Assembly: GCA_947629585.1 (NCBI GenBank)
Contig: CANREH010000002.1
Coordinates: 1-64,000 of the forward strand
Direction: 5' to 3'
Length of the DNA: 64,000 nucleotides
From: an uncultured Lachnospiraceae bacterium
GTDB taxonomy: Bacteria > Bacillota > Clostridia > Lachnospirales > Lachnospiraceae
Shown here one piece after another: positions 34,005 through 43,119 of this stretch (position 1 is its first letter; each line of letters starts with the position of its first letter). Made by a program: the position numbers and the translations under genes. The notes under the pieces were generated by a model, which saw only the letters and a program-made list of their open reading frames with translations, did not search any database and was not told where the DNA came from.

Positions 34005-35699
34005 ATGGGGGAGAAGGTTTTGGATACCAGGGTAGTTGCCATCGGCAACCAGGACTTTGGGGATATGATCAGCAATCATGATTTTTATATTGACAAGACT
34101 TATTTTATCAAGGAATGGTGGGAAAGCAGGGATACCGTTACATTGATTACCCGTCCGCGCAGGTTTGGGAAGACGCTGCTAATGAGCATGGTGGAGCAGT
34201 TTTTTTCTGTGGAGTACAGGGAAAAAGCTTTTTTATTTGAAGGGCTGGCTGTCTTTAAAGAGGAGGCTTACAGGAAGCTGCAGGGGACTTACCCGGTGAT
34301 TTTCTTAAGCTTTGCTTCTGTGAAAGAAACGAATTTTCAAAGCTTTTATAAGAGAATGCGGAGCTTGATGGGGGAAGCTTACCGGAAGAACGGTTATTTG
34401 ATAGAATCCGGCTTGTTAACCGGGACAGAGAAGCGGAAGTTCCAGAAAATACTTGATGAGGAAGCGGAGCCGGAGGATTATACGGAAGCGCTCCGATCCT
34501 TATCCGATTATCTGCTGCGTTTTCATGGAAAGAAGCCTGTGATTCTTCTGGATGAGTATGATACGCCAATGCAGGAAGCTTATCTGAACGGATATTGGGA
34601 TGAAATGACTGCCTTTATCCGAAATCTGTTTAATTCTGCTTTCAAGACGAATCCATATTTGGAGAGGGCGCTTTTAACAGGAATTACCAGAATCAGCAAG
34701 GAATCTATTTTTTCTGATCTTAATAACCTGGTAGCAGTGACGACAACTTCCTGTGTATATGAGGATAGTTTTGGTTTTACGGAGAAAGAGGTGTTTAACG
34801 CTCTTGATGTCAGAGGTCTTGGCGATCAGAAAGAGACTGTGAAGAGGTGGTATGACGGCTTTACCTTTGGAGAACAAAGGGGGATTTACAATCCGTGGTC
34901 GATCGTTAACTTTCTGAAATTTAAAAGATTCGGTACTTACTGGGCTAATACCAGCTCGAACAGCCTGATTAGCAGGCTGTTACAGTCAGCCAATCAGGAA
35001 ATCAAGAAAAAGCTGGAAATTCTTTTGCGGAATGGCACAATAACAGAGATATTAGATGAGCAGATTGTATTTAACCAATTGGATAAAAATGTGGATGCTG
35101 TCTGGAGCCTGATGCTTGCCAGCGGGTATCTGAAGGTAGAGTCTGCTGATCCGCCGGAAGGCATTTATACCCTGTCTTTAACGAACTATGAAGTACTTCG
35201 GATGTTAAAGAGAATGGTGAGGGAATGGTTTCAGGAGTCGGATCATTACGGGGAATTTTTAAGTGCGCTGCTGGCCTGTGATGTTGAAGCGATGAATGAA
35301 TATTTAAACCGTATTCTGATACAGATTGCCAGTTCCTTTGATGGAAGAAAAAATATGGGCAAAACAGAGCCGGAGCGTTTTTATCATGGCTTAGTGCTGG
35401 GTCTGATTGCGGAGCTGGAGGGGAAATATTACATCCGTTCTAACCGGGAGAGCGGCTTTGGGCGGTATGACCTTATGATGGAGCCTGTCAGAAAAAGTGA
35501 CAGGGCATATATTCTGGAGTTTAAAGTCTTCAATCCAAAGAAAGATAAGAATTTAGAGGAGTCTGCGGACACCGGGCTTAAGCAGCTTAAGGAGAAACGG
35601 TATGCAGAGGAGCTGGTTTCCAGAGGATTTGATGAGGAGAATATCGTGCAGTATGCCTTTGCCTTTGAAGGAAAGAGGGTTTTCATAAAGGAAGGCTAG
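34005..35699 (+). CDS. AAA-family ATPase fused to PD-(D/E)XK nuclease domain (DUF1703 type)
   Basis: A 564-residue protein. The N-terminal AAA domain starts with the family word FYIDKTYFIKEWW and has a P-loop variant RPRRFGKT near residue 49, with a Walker B-like VILLDEYDTPM. The C-terminal nuclease-like domain has the DLMM...AYILEFKV (D...ExK) signature and ends in QYAFAFEGKRVFI. Such genes occur in many copies in Lachnospiraceae and Bacteroidetes; their function is not settled (defence or mobile-element roles are proposed). The gene stands alone with its own promoter. Confidence 0.88.
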   Translation: MGEKVLDTRVVAIGNQDFGDMISNHDFYIDKTYFIKEWWESRDTVTLITRPRRFGKTLLMSMVEQFFSVEYREKAFLFEGLAVFKEEAYRKLQGTYPVIFLSFASVKETNFQSFYKRMRSLMGEAYRKNGYLIESGLLTGTEKRKFQKILDEEAEPEDYTEALRSLSDYLLRFHGKKPVILLDEYDTPMQEAYLNGYWDEMTAFIRNLFNSAFKTNPYLERALLTGITRISKESIFSDLNNLVAVTTTSCVYEDSFGFTEKEVFNALDVRGLGDQKETVKRWYDGFTFGEQRGIYNPWSIVNFLKFKRFGTYWANTSSNSLISRLLQSANQEIKKKLEILLRNGTITEILDEQIVFNQLDKNVDAVWSLMLASGYLKVESADPPEGIYTLSLTNYEVLRMLKRMVREWFQESDHYGEFLSALLACDVEAMNEYLNRILIQIASSFDGRKNMGKTEPERFYHGLVLGLIAELEGKYYIRSNRESGFGRYDLMMEPVRKSDRAYILEFKVFNPKKDKNLEESADTGLKQLKEKRYAEELVSRGFDEENIVQYAFAFEGKRVFIKEG

Positions 35700-35755
35700 C
35701 AGGCGGTCTTAAACAGGAAATTTTTTGCTTTTGTCCTGCGCCGTGCAGTTTGTCC

Positions 35756-35784
35756 TTGAAAGGCAGGGAAATTTATATTACAAT
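35756..35784 (+). promoter_or_regulatory. Promoter of deoD
   Basis: TTGAAA (35756-35761) and TACAAT (35779-35784) with a 17-base spacer. Confidence 0.7.
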
Positions 35785-35808
35785 GGGAAAAAAGAAGGGA
35801 GGGGTTTT

Positions 35809-36522
35809 ATGGCTACACCGCATAATACGGCAGAGAAAGGGGAGATAGCCAGGCTTGTGCTGATGCCGGGCGATCCGCTCAGGGCAAAGCTGCTGGCGGA
35901 GAGTTATTTGGAGGATGTTTCCTGTTTTAATGCTGTAAGGAATATGTTCGGGTATACGGGGACTTATAAAGGAAAGCGGCTGTCGGTTATGGGCTCCGGC
36001 ATGGGAGTTCCGTCGATGGGAATCTATTCCTATGAGCTGTATGCGGAATACGATGTGGAGGCTGTTATCAGGATTGGCTCGATCGGGGGGATTGCGGATC
36101 AGGTAAAGCTGCGCGATATTATCCTGGCGATGGGGGCATCTACCAATTCCGGATATGCCGGGCAGTATCGGCTGCCGGGAACGTTTGCGCCGACGGCGGA
36201 TTACGGGCTGTTAAAGCTTGCCGAGGAAACAGCAAAAGAACGGAAGCTTTCTGTTTTAGTGGGCAATGTCGTCACTTCCGACACATTTTACTGTGATGAC
36301 AAAACGGCGAATGACACATGGAAGAAAATGGGAATCCTGGGCGTGGAAATGGAGACGGCAGGGCTTTACATGAATGCAGCAAGGCTTGGGAAAAAGGCGC
36401 TGGCTTTGTTTACCGTTTCCGATCATGTCTATACCGGGGAAGCGCTGTCGGCGGAGGAACGTCAGGACAGCTTTCAGGAAATGATGGAGCTTGCCCTGGA
36501 GACGGCATATAAGTTTTTGTAA
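35809..36522 (+). CDS. deoD: Purine nucleoside phosphorylase, DeoD type
   Basis: A 237-residue enzyme that splits purine (deoxy)ribonucleosides with phosphate to free base and sugar 1-phosphate. DeoD hallmarks are MPGDPLRAKLLAE, GSGMGVPSMGIYSYEL, RIGSIGGI, VVTSDTFYCDD, GVEMETAGLY and TVSDH with the catalytic aspartate. It is hexameric in this family. The ATG at 35809 follows GGGAGGGG; an in-frame extension upstream would start before the promoter -10 and is rejected. Confidence 0.95.
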   Translation: MATPHNTAEKGEIARLVLMPGDPLRAKLLAESYLEDVSCFNAVRNMFGYTGTYKGKRLSVMGSGMGVPSMGIYSYELYAEYDVEAVIRIGSIGGIADQVKLRDIILAMGASTNSGYAGQYRLPGTFAPTADYGLLKLAEETAKERKLSVLVGNVVTSDTFYCDDKTANDTWKKMGILGVEMETAGLYMNAARLGKKALALFTVSDHVYTGEALSAEERQDSFQEMMELALETAYKFL

Positions 36523-36677
36523 AAAATTTTAAGAAAAGTGTGGCTTTTTCCGGGATAAAATGGAGTTATGGTATGAGCGGCTCTTTTGCGCCGGGATTCA
36601 TAAGAGGTTTTTGAATGTTAGTTTTGCGGATTTATCAGATAACCATGAAGCATGTAGAAAGGATAAGGTGGAAGTGT

Positions 36678-37238
36678 ATGAAGAAACAGATGTTATCAGC
36701 GGCTCTTGCAGTCGCCCTTGCGGCGGGGGCTGTAACGGCGCCTGTGGGAAATCATGAGATTACGGCGGAGGCGGCAAAGAAAAAAGCGCCGACCATTAAG
36801 AAGATTCATAAAGCAGTTGCAGATGCCTATGGGGAGAATTTTGTCGCTAATTATGCGCTGACGGCGGAGGAGGCCAATGAGCGTTTCGGGCTTTCTTCTG
36901 GCTGGTATAAAGCGGTGTCGGCGGATATCCCGATGATCAGCACCAATATAGATACCCTGGTTATTGTGCGGTCAAAAAACGCCAAATCGAAAAAGAAGAT
37001 TAAAAAAGCGCTCAAAAACTACCAGCAGGTGCAGATTAACGATACCATGCAGTATCCAAACAACCTTCTGAAAGCGCAGGCATCCAAAGTTTACGTAAAA
37101 GGGGAGTATGTATTCTTTATCATGCTCGGGTTTATTGACAATGCTTTAGAGGAAGCGGGCGTGGAAGAGGATATGATAGAAGGATACAGGGAGCAGAACC
37201 AGATTGCGGTAGACGCGATTGATTCATTGTTTGCATAG
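36678..37238 (+). CDS. Secreted DUF4358-type protein
   Basis: A 186-residue protein with a signal peptide (MKKQMLSAALAVALAAGAV, cleavage probably after the AEA near residue 32), a lysine-rich stretch, and a globular domain with NYALTAEEANERFGL, IDTLVIVRSKNAKSKKKIKKAL and a C-terminal NAL..DSLF. The pattern fits DUF4358, whose role is unknown. It precedes an MBOAT and a DHHW gene, a frequent trio, which suggests a part in cell-surface acylation. AAGGTGGAA lies just before the ATG. Confidence 0.75.
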   Translation: MKKQMLSAALAVALAAGAVTAPVGNHEITAEAAKKKAPTIKKIHKAVADAYGENFVANYALTAEEANERFGLSSGWYKAVSADIPMISTNIDTLVIVRSKNAKSKKKIKKALKNYQQVQINDTMQYPNNLLKAQASKVYVKGEYVFFIMLGFIDNALEEAGVEEDMIEGYREQNQIAVDAIDSLFA

Positions 37239-37261
37239 GAAAAGCGGGGACGGGAGAGAAA

Positions 37262-38686
37262 ATGGTTTTCAGCAGTTTATTATTTTTATTCCGTTTTCTT
37301 CCGGCCGTATTGTTGATATATTATTTGGCACCGGGTTTCGGTAAAAATATGTTAAGAAACCTGGTGCTGTTTTTATTCAGCCTTGTTTTTTACGCATGGG
37401 GCGAGCCGGTGTATGTCGTGTTAATGCTGTTTTCGACACTGGTAGATTATATCAACGGCGGATTGACGGGATATTTTGTTCACAGGGGAAAAAAGAAAGC
37501 TGCCCTGGTTTTTGTAGTTCTGTCAGCAGCAGTAAATTTATCGCTGCTTGGTGTGTTTAAGTACGCAGGGTTTTTCTGCGGGATATTGAATCGGGCGGCG
37601 GGGCTTAAGCTTCCTGTCCAGGAGCTGCCGCTTCCGATAGGGATTTCTTTTTATACGTTCCAGACGATGTCTTATACCATCGATGTTTACCGCAGGGAGG
37701 CGGAGCCGGAAAAAAATATCATTAATTTTGGGGCGTATGTTTCGATGTTTCCGCAGCTTATCGCCGGGCCGATTGTGCGGTTCCGGGATATCGCGGTGCA
37801 GCTAAAGGAACGCAGGCTCACATGGGATAAGGTTTCTTATGGCGCGCTTCGGTTTACCTGCGGGCTTGGGAAAAAGGTGCTTCTTGCCAACAATGCGGGG
37901 CTTGTATGGACAGAGGTGACGGGATATGCCGCAGGAGATCTTACTATGGCGGCGTCCTGGCTGGGGCTGTTATTTTATATGTTCCAGATTTATTTTGATT
38001 TTTCAGGATATTCCGATATGGCAATAGGGCTGATGGCAATGATGGGCTTTGAAATACCGGAAAATTTCCGACATCCGTATGTGTCGAAGAGCATTACGGA
38101 ATTCTGGCGGCGGTGGCATATTTCCCTGGGAACATGGTTCCGGGAATATGTCTATATTCCGCTTGGCGGCAACAGGAAAGGAAAGGGGCGCACATTTTTT
38201 AATATTTTCGTTGTCTGGTTTTTAACCGGGCTCTGGCATGGGGCGAGCGTTAATTTCATTGCCTGGGGGCTTTACTTCTGCCTGTTTTTAATTGTGGAAA
38301 AGTTATGGCTTTTATCTTTCCTGGAAAAACTGCCAGGAATAGCCAGGCATATCTATGCCCTGCTTGTCGTTTATTTTGGCTGGCTGCTGTTTGCCTGGGA
38401 AGACATCAGGGGCCACAGGGTATTTTTAAAGGCGATGGCAGGCATGGGAAAAGCGGGGCTTATCAGCACGCAGACGATGTATTTATTTGTCACCAATGCC
38501 GCGCTGTTAGTAATCCTGATCATAGGCTCGACACAGATTCCGAAAAAAGCGGCGGCATGGCTCTGCGGGAAAAATGCTATCGTGGCTGAGGTTTTAAAGG
38601 CAGGATTTATTGCAGCGGTATGTTTGCTTTCCACCGCTTACCTGGTCAATGCGACCTATAACCCGTTTTTATATTTCCGTTTTTAG
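37262..38686 (+). CDS. MBOAT-family O-acyltransferase (AlgI/DltB-like)
   Basis: A 474-residue protein with about ten membrane helices that moves an acyl (usually acetyl) group across the membrane to a surface polysaccharide. It shows PQLIAGPIVRFRDI, FQIYFDFSGYSDMAIGLMAMMGF, FWRRWHISLGTWFREYVYIPLGG and FLTGLWHGASVNFIAWG; the histidine in LWHGAS (near residue 325) is the conserved active-site residue. It is followed 20 bases later by the DHHW gene, its likely periplasmic-side partner. Confidence 0.93.
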   Translation: MVFSSLLFLFRFLPAVLLIYYLAPGFGKNMLRNLVLFLFSLVFYAWGEPVYVVLMLFSTLVDYINGGLTGYFVHRGKKKAALVFVVLSAAVNLSLLGVFKYAGFFCGILNRAAGLKLPVQELPLPIGISFYTFQTMSYTIDVYRREAEPEKNIINFGAYVSMFPQLIAGPIVRFRDIAVQLKERRLTWDKVSYGALRFTCGLGKKVLLANNAGLVWTEVTGYAAGDLTMAASWLGLLFYMFQIYFDFSGYSDMAIGLMAMMGFEIPENFRHPYVSKSITEFWRRWHISLGTWFREYVYIPLGGNRKGKGRTFFNIFVVWFLTGLWHGASVNFIAWGLYFCLFLIVEKLWLLSFLEKLPGIARHIYALLVVYFGWLLFAWEDIRGHRVFLKAMAGMGKAGLISTQTMYLFVTNAALLVILIIGSTQIPKKAAAWLCGKNAIVAEVLKAGFIAAVCLLSTAYLVNATYNPFLYFRF

Positions 38687-38706
38687 GGGAGGGGTGTGAA
38701 TTATTG

Positions 38707-39843
38707 ATGAAACCATATGGAAAAATTCTTCCAGTCCTTGTCTTTTTCGGGCTGGTTTATGCCCTGGCAGTTTCAGGGCTTGTGCAGGAAGATAAGGCAT
38801 ATTCTGCGTCAGAAAACCGGGTGCTCCAGAAATTCCCCAAACTGTCAAAAAAACGAATTCTTAATGGGAAATTTCAGAAAAAATATGAGATTTATTTAAG
38901 CGACCAGTTTCCGGCAAGGGACATCTGGGTGCAGGCAAAATCAAAAGCAGAACGCCTGTCCGGGAAAACGGAAAGCAACGGTGTGTTTTTTGGAAAAGAC
39001 GGGTATCTTCTGGAAAAATATACAAAAGAAGATTTTGACAAAAAACAGGTCAGGAAAAATATCCGGGCATTGGAGAAATTTGTGGACGGCATGGACGGGC
39101 TTCCGGTAACGGTTCTGATGGCGCCTTCCAAAACAGATATTATGGAAAAATGCCTTCCTCCGTTTGCAGAAAGCTATGACGAAAGCCTGTTGTATGAAAA
39201 GCTTGTCGAAACCCTGCCGGAACAGACCCTGCTCCCGATCAGGGAAGAATTAAAAAAACATGCCGATGAGGAGCTTTATTATCGCAATGACCATCACTGG
39301 ACTACCCTGGGGGCGTGGTACGGGTATCAGCTTTATTTATCTTCCGTAAGGGAAACAGAAGAGCTTCCGGATATGGAAAAGAAAAAACAGGCATTAAAAA
39401 CGGTCAGTGAAAATTTTCTCGGGACGACGTATTCCAAAGTCAATCTGTATTCCAGGTTAGATTCCATTGAAATCTATGAGCCGGAAGGGGAATTTTCCGT
39501 TGTCTATAATATGGTGGAGAAAACCGAGGAAAGCTTTTACCAGTGGGACTATCTGGAAAAAAAAGATCAGTACAGCGTCTTTTCCGGCGGGAACCAGGGA
39601 GTGCTGGAAATCACCGGCGGGGAGAAAAACGGGAAAACCCTGCTTGTGGTAAAAGACTCCTTTGCCAACTGCATGATCCCGTTTTTCATGGAAGACTATG
39701 AAAAAATCGTCGTTGTGGATATGCGGCAGTTAAATGCAGGGCTTTTCATGGCAGTCAGGATGTATCAGCCGAGCGAGGTGCTGGTGCTGTATAATATCGT
39801 GCAGTTCATGCAGGACAGGGAATTTGCGATGAAGGTGAAATAA
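38707..39843 (+). CDS. DHHW-family (AlgX/AlgJ-like) protein
   Basis: A 378-residue protein anchored by one N-terminal helix (VLVFFGLVYALAVSGL). It contains YYRNDHHWTTLGAWYGY, the DHHW motif of SGNH-like O-acetyltransferase partners, and VVKDSFANCMIPFF, which supplies the serine nucleophile block. It would take the acyl group from the MBOAT protein and pass it to a wall or capsule polymer. The ATG at 38707 is favoured over the TTG just before it. Confidence 0.88.
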   Translation: MKPYGKILPVLVFFGLVYALAVSGLVQEDKAYSASENRVLQKFPKLSKKRILNGKFQKKYEIYLSDQFPARDIWVQAKSKAERLSGKTESNGVFFGKDGYLLEKYTKEDFDKKQVRKNIRALEKFVDGMDGLPVTVLMAPSKTDIMEKCLPPFAESYDESLLYEKLVETLPEQTLLPIREELKKHADEELYYRNDHHWTTLGAWYGYQLYLSSVRETEELPDMEKKKQALKTVSENFLGTTYSKVNLYSRLDSIEIYEPEGEFSVVYNMVEKTEESFYQWDYLEKKDQYSVFSGGNQGVLEITGGEKNGKTLLVVKDSFANCMIPFFMEDYEKIVVVDMRQLNAGLFMAVRMYQPSEVLVLYNIVQFMQDREFAMKVK

Positions 39844-39899
39844 AAAATAACACCGGGGTCTGAAAACAGAAAACGGCAAAATGGAAAAGGTGGTAAATC

Positions 39900-41291
39900 A
39901 TGGATGGAAAGACAGAAAGCCATATGAATTACAGACAAATTAGGGAGTATATGGATTTTGCAGCAGCCAAAGGAATTGTCCCGGGGTTAGAAAGTATCAG
40001 GAACCTGCTTGCTGCGCTGGGAAACCCGCAGAAAGATAGAAAGGTAATCCACATCGCAGGGACAAACGGGAAAGGATCGACAGGGGCGTATCTTAGCTAT
40101 ATCCTGGCGGCTTCTGGTTATCGGGTTGGAAGATACGTTTCCCCGGCTGTTTTTGATGAGTGTGAAAAATTTCAGGTATTGGAAACGATCAGGGACGAAA
40201 AGGGGAAGAAGAAATTTAAGCTTACTTATATAAAAGAAGAAGAGCAGGTAGATTCTATTACAAAAATTAAACATGTGATGGAGCAGGGATGGGAAACAGG
40301 AATCCGTAAGCCTACCGTATTTGAAATTGAAACAGCAGTGGCGTTTTTGGAGCTAACGAAAAAGCATTGTGATGTTTTGGTTCTGGAAGCAGGCATGGGG
40401 GGACGTCTGGATGCGACGAATGTAATAGATGAGGCGGAATGTTCCGTGATCGTTTCTATTAGTATGGATCATATGGAGTTCCTGGGAGATACACTGGAAA
40501 AAATTGTGGGGGAGAAAGCAGGGATTATCAAACGGGGATCTTTTGTTGTTTCTTCCCCTCAGGAGCCAGAGGTGGAAAAAATATTAAGAGAAACAGCGGC
40601 AGAAAGAAATTCTGCCATCTTTTTTGCTCGGAAAAAGGAAGTAAAAAATGTAGTTCATTCCCTGGAAGGAATGGATGTTATTTATCAGGAAGAAAACGGC
40701 AGAGAGTTAAAAATCCACAGCCCGCTTCTTGGCGTCAGCCAGGTGGAAAATGTACTGGCTGCTTTAAAAACAGCTTGGGTATTAAAGGAAAAAAGGGGGT
40801 ATTCTATTACAGAAGAAACTATAAAAGAAGGAATTGAAAACACTGTCTGGCATGGAAGATTTGAGATTTTAAGAACAAAACCATTTCTTATTATAGATGG
40901 AGCGCACAACGCATCCGCCGCCCGGAAGCTGGCAGAGTCGATTCGGCTGTATTTTCTTGATAATAAAGAGTTTCATGGGAAGATGATTTTTGTCATAGGA
41001 ATTTTTAAAGATAAAGAAGTAGAAAAGATCGTCGCAGATACGGCAGAGCTTGCAGATGATATTTTTACAGTAACGCCACCTTCCAGACGGGGGCTTTCTT
41101 CGGAACGATTAAAGGAAAAGATAGAAGGGTATTTGCAGGGGATAGGGGAAACGAAGCATGTGGAAAGCTGCGGGACAGTAGAGAATGGTTTTAAGATGGC
41201 TTTAAAGCTTGCAGGAAAAGAAGATGCGGTTGTCATGTTTGGAAGTTTGTCTTTATTTCGAGGTTTATCTGTAAGAAATCTTGCATATTAG
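39900..41291 (+). CDS. folC: Folylpolyglutamate/dihydrofolate synthase
   Basis: A 463-residue Mur-ligase-type enzyme that adds glutamate to folates. The P-loop HIAGTNGKGSTGAYL lies near residue 55, then VLEAGMGGRLDATN, SMDHMEFLGDTLEKIVGEKAGIIK and the C-terminal domain start LIIDGAHNASAARKL. It is slightly longer than usual, with an insertion of about 25 charged residues after FDECEKFQVLE. AAAGGTGG lies before the ATG. It follows the acylation trio but is functionally unrelated. Confidence 0.93.
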   Translation: MDGKTESHMNYRQIREYMDFAAAKGIVPGLESIRNLLAALGNPQKDRKVIHIAGTNGKGSTGAYLSYILAASGYRVGRYVSPAVFDECEKFQVLETIRDEKGKKKFKLTYIKEEEQVDSITKIKHVMEQGWETGIRKPTVFEIETAVAFLELTKKHCDVLVLEAGMGGRLDATNVIDEAECSVIVSISMDHMEFLGDTLEKIVGEKAGIIKRGSFVVSSPQEPEVEKILRETAAERNSAIFFARKKEVKNVVHSLEGMDVIYQEENGRELKIHSPLLGVSQVENVLAALKTAWVLKEKRGYSITEETIKEGIENTVWHGRFEILRTKPFLIIDGAHNASAARKLAESIRLYFLDNKEFHGKMIFVIGIFKDKEVEKIVADTAELADDIFTVTPPSRRGLSSERLKEKIEGYLQGIGETKHVESCGTVENGFKMALKLAGKEDAVVMFGSLSLFRGLSVRNLAY

Positions 41292-41309
41292 CTTTTTTTG
41301 GATTATACT
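41281..41309 (+). promoter_or_regulatory. Promoter of the HD-GYP gene
   Basis: TTGCAT (41281-41286, overlapping the last codons of folC) and TATACT (41304-41309) with a 17-base spacer. Confidence 0.7.
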
Positions 41310-41368
41310 AGGAGCGTATTCTTTCAATGGAGGTTATGAATTAAAAAAGTAGAAAAGGTGGGGTGTAC

Positions 41369-42427
41369 ATGAGGCGTTTGCCGGTGGAAATGATCCGGGG
41401 AACGGAGACTCTTGCAAAAGATATTTATGACAATATGGGAACCATTTTAATGACAGCCGGAATTCTAATGAAGCCGGAATATAAAGCGCGCCTTTCTGCG
41501 CTTGGGATTCGTTATATCTATGTAGAAGATGATTTGGCGCTTGGAATCCATGTAGAAGAAGAGATAGAGAACCAGATTAAGGAGCATTGCCAGCAGTCTG
41601 TTCAGGATATTTTAGAGAAATATATTACCAGCGGGAGCAAAGAGCTTGACCGCCTGAAGGATATCTCAAAAGAAGTGATTATGGATGTGATGGAGAATCC
41701 GCATGTTATGTATAATATTGCCGGTGTGCGCAGGAAAAGTGAAAGTATGTATTCCCATTCTCTTTCCGTATGTACCATGTCAGTCATGATTGCCCTGCGG
41801 CATGGGCTTTCCAGGAAAAAAGTGGAAGATATCGCCGTGGGAAGCCTGCTGCATGATATCGGTTTCAGCATGTCTGTCTTTGACGGGGATTTTTGTTATG
41901 AAACGTTAAGCCCGAGACAGCAGCGGGAAGTGCGGATGCATGTCATTACCGGGTATGAGATTGTAGAAAAGGAAGACTGGATATCCAAAGAGGCAAAGGA
42001 GATTATTTTATCTCATCATGAGCGGCTGGATGGAAGCGGGTATCCGAGGCAGCTTCCTGCTGAGAAGCAGGGGATTGGCGTCAGGATTGTCGCGGTATGC
42101 GATGAGTTTGACCGTATGGTATATGGTTATTTTATAAAGCAGTATAAAGTTCCGGAGGCTTTTAACCGTGTCATTGCCAAAAGCGGAAAAGAGCTGGACA
42201 CGGAAGTGGTAAAGACTTTTTATGAATCTGTGGCAGCCTATCCGAATGGAAGCATTGTGCTTACGAGCACAGGGGAAATTGGGATTGTATTAAGACAAAA
42301 TTATAAGCTGCCGATGCATCCGGTGCTTCGGATGATTGCCGATGCATCCGGAAAGAAGTACAGCACATGGATTGAAAAAGACTTGTCAAAGGACGTCTCT
42401 CTTTTAATCCGTGATGTATTAGAGTAA
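41369..42427 (+). CDS. HD-GYP domain phosphodiesterase
   Basis: A 352-residue cytoplasmic protein. An N-terminal DUF3391-like segment of about 120 residues precedes the HD-GYP domain: HSLSVCTMSVMIA, the HD pair in GSLLHDIGFS, HVITGYEIVE and HHERLDGSGYP, the full HHExxDGxGYP signature. It would hydrolyse cyclic di-GMP and so oppose the GGDEF/EAL protein at 4.5 kb. The ATG at 41369 follows AAAGGTGGGG; a GTG six bases before is possible. Confidence 0.9.
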   Translation: MRRLPVEMIRGTETLAKDIYDNMGTILMTAGILMKPEYKARLSALGIRYIYVEDDLALGIHVEEEIENQIKEHCQQSVQDILEKYITSGSKELDRLKDISKEVIMDVMENPHVMYNIAGVRRKSESMYSHSLSVCTMSVMIALRHGLSRKKVEDIAVGSLLHDIGFSMSVFDGDFCYETLSPRQQREVRMHVITGYEIVEKEDWISKEAKEIILSHHERLDGSGYPRQLPAEKQGIGVRIVAVCDEFDRMVYGYFIKQYKVPEAFNRVIAKSGKELDTEVVKTFYESVAAYPNGSIVLTSTGEIGIVLRQNYKLPMHPVLRMIADASGKKYSTWIEKDLSKDVSLLIRDVLE

Positions 42428-42435
42428 GATTTCGA

Positions 42436-42464
42436 TTGATTTCCCGTATAGAGTTAGATATAAT
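42436..42464 (+). promoter_or_regulatory. Promoter of the signal peptidase gene
   Basis: TTGATT (42436-42441) and TATAAT (42459-42464) with a 17-base spacer. The start would be near 42471, giving a very short leader. Confidence 0.75.
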
Positions 42465-42497
42465 AAGAAAAGATTGGAAGGTATGGGACCAGGAATC

Positions 42498-43106
42498 ATG
42501 TCAGATTATGAGAACAGGGAAGAGCAGGAAGAGGAATCCGCCGATAAAACGAAGAGAAGCAGGTTATGGAAAGTTGTTTTTTACTTTGGACTGTATAGCT
42601 GCATTTTGATATTGGCAAGTTACTTTATGCCGGTTTATGTATGCGGTAAGGTGACTGTCGATGGAAATTCCATGCAGAATACCCTTTATGACGGGGATCA
42701 TTTAATTAATGAGAAAGTAACTTATTATTTTGAAAAGCCGAAGCGGTTTGATATTGTGATTGTAACGCCGTTTACTACTGCGGATAATGCAGGGGCGGAA
42801 GATGATTATTGGGTGAAAAGGATTGTCGGGCTTCCGGGAGAGACGATACAGATTAAAGGCGGGCAGATTTATATTAATGGAGAGCTTTTAGCAGAAGATC
42901 ATTATGGAAGCGGAGATATTTCCTATGCAGGTATTGCAAAAGAGGAATATGTAATACCTTCGGGGGAATATTTCCTGATGGGAGATAACCGTGTCGGCAG
43001 GAAAAGTTACGACAGCCGATATGAAGAGATTGGGACTTTTTCCGAAGATCAGATTGTGGGAAAAGTAGTTTTCAGGACATCGCCGCTGTTTGGGACAGTG
43101 GATTAA
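42498..43106 (+). CDS. lepB: Signal peptidase I
   Basis: A 202-residue membrane protease that removes signal peptides. An acidic N-terminal tail (about 20 residues) is followed by one membrane helix (YFGLYSCILILASYF). The catalytic serine is in VDGNSMQNTL and the catalytic lysine in DYWVKRIVGLPGE; the later MGDNRVGRKSYDSR box completes the family set. Start choice: ATG 42498 has AGGAA five bases upstream; ATG 42483 has GGAAGG too close. It is followed 13 bases later by the DUF3881 gene. Confidence 0.92.
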   Translation: MSDYENREEQEEESADKTKRSRLWKVVFYFGLYSCILILASYFMPVYVCGKVTVDGNSMQNTLYDGDHLINEKVTYYFEKPKRFDIVIVTPFTTADNAGAEDDYWVKRIVGLPGETIQIKGGQIYINGELLAEDHYGSGDISYAGIAKEEYVIPSGEYFLMGDNRVGRKSYDSRYEEIGTFSEDQIVGKVVFRTSPLFGTVD

Positions 43107-43119
43107 GGCAGGTGAAAGA

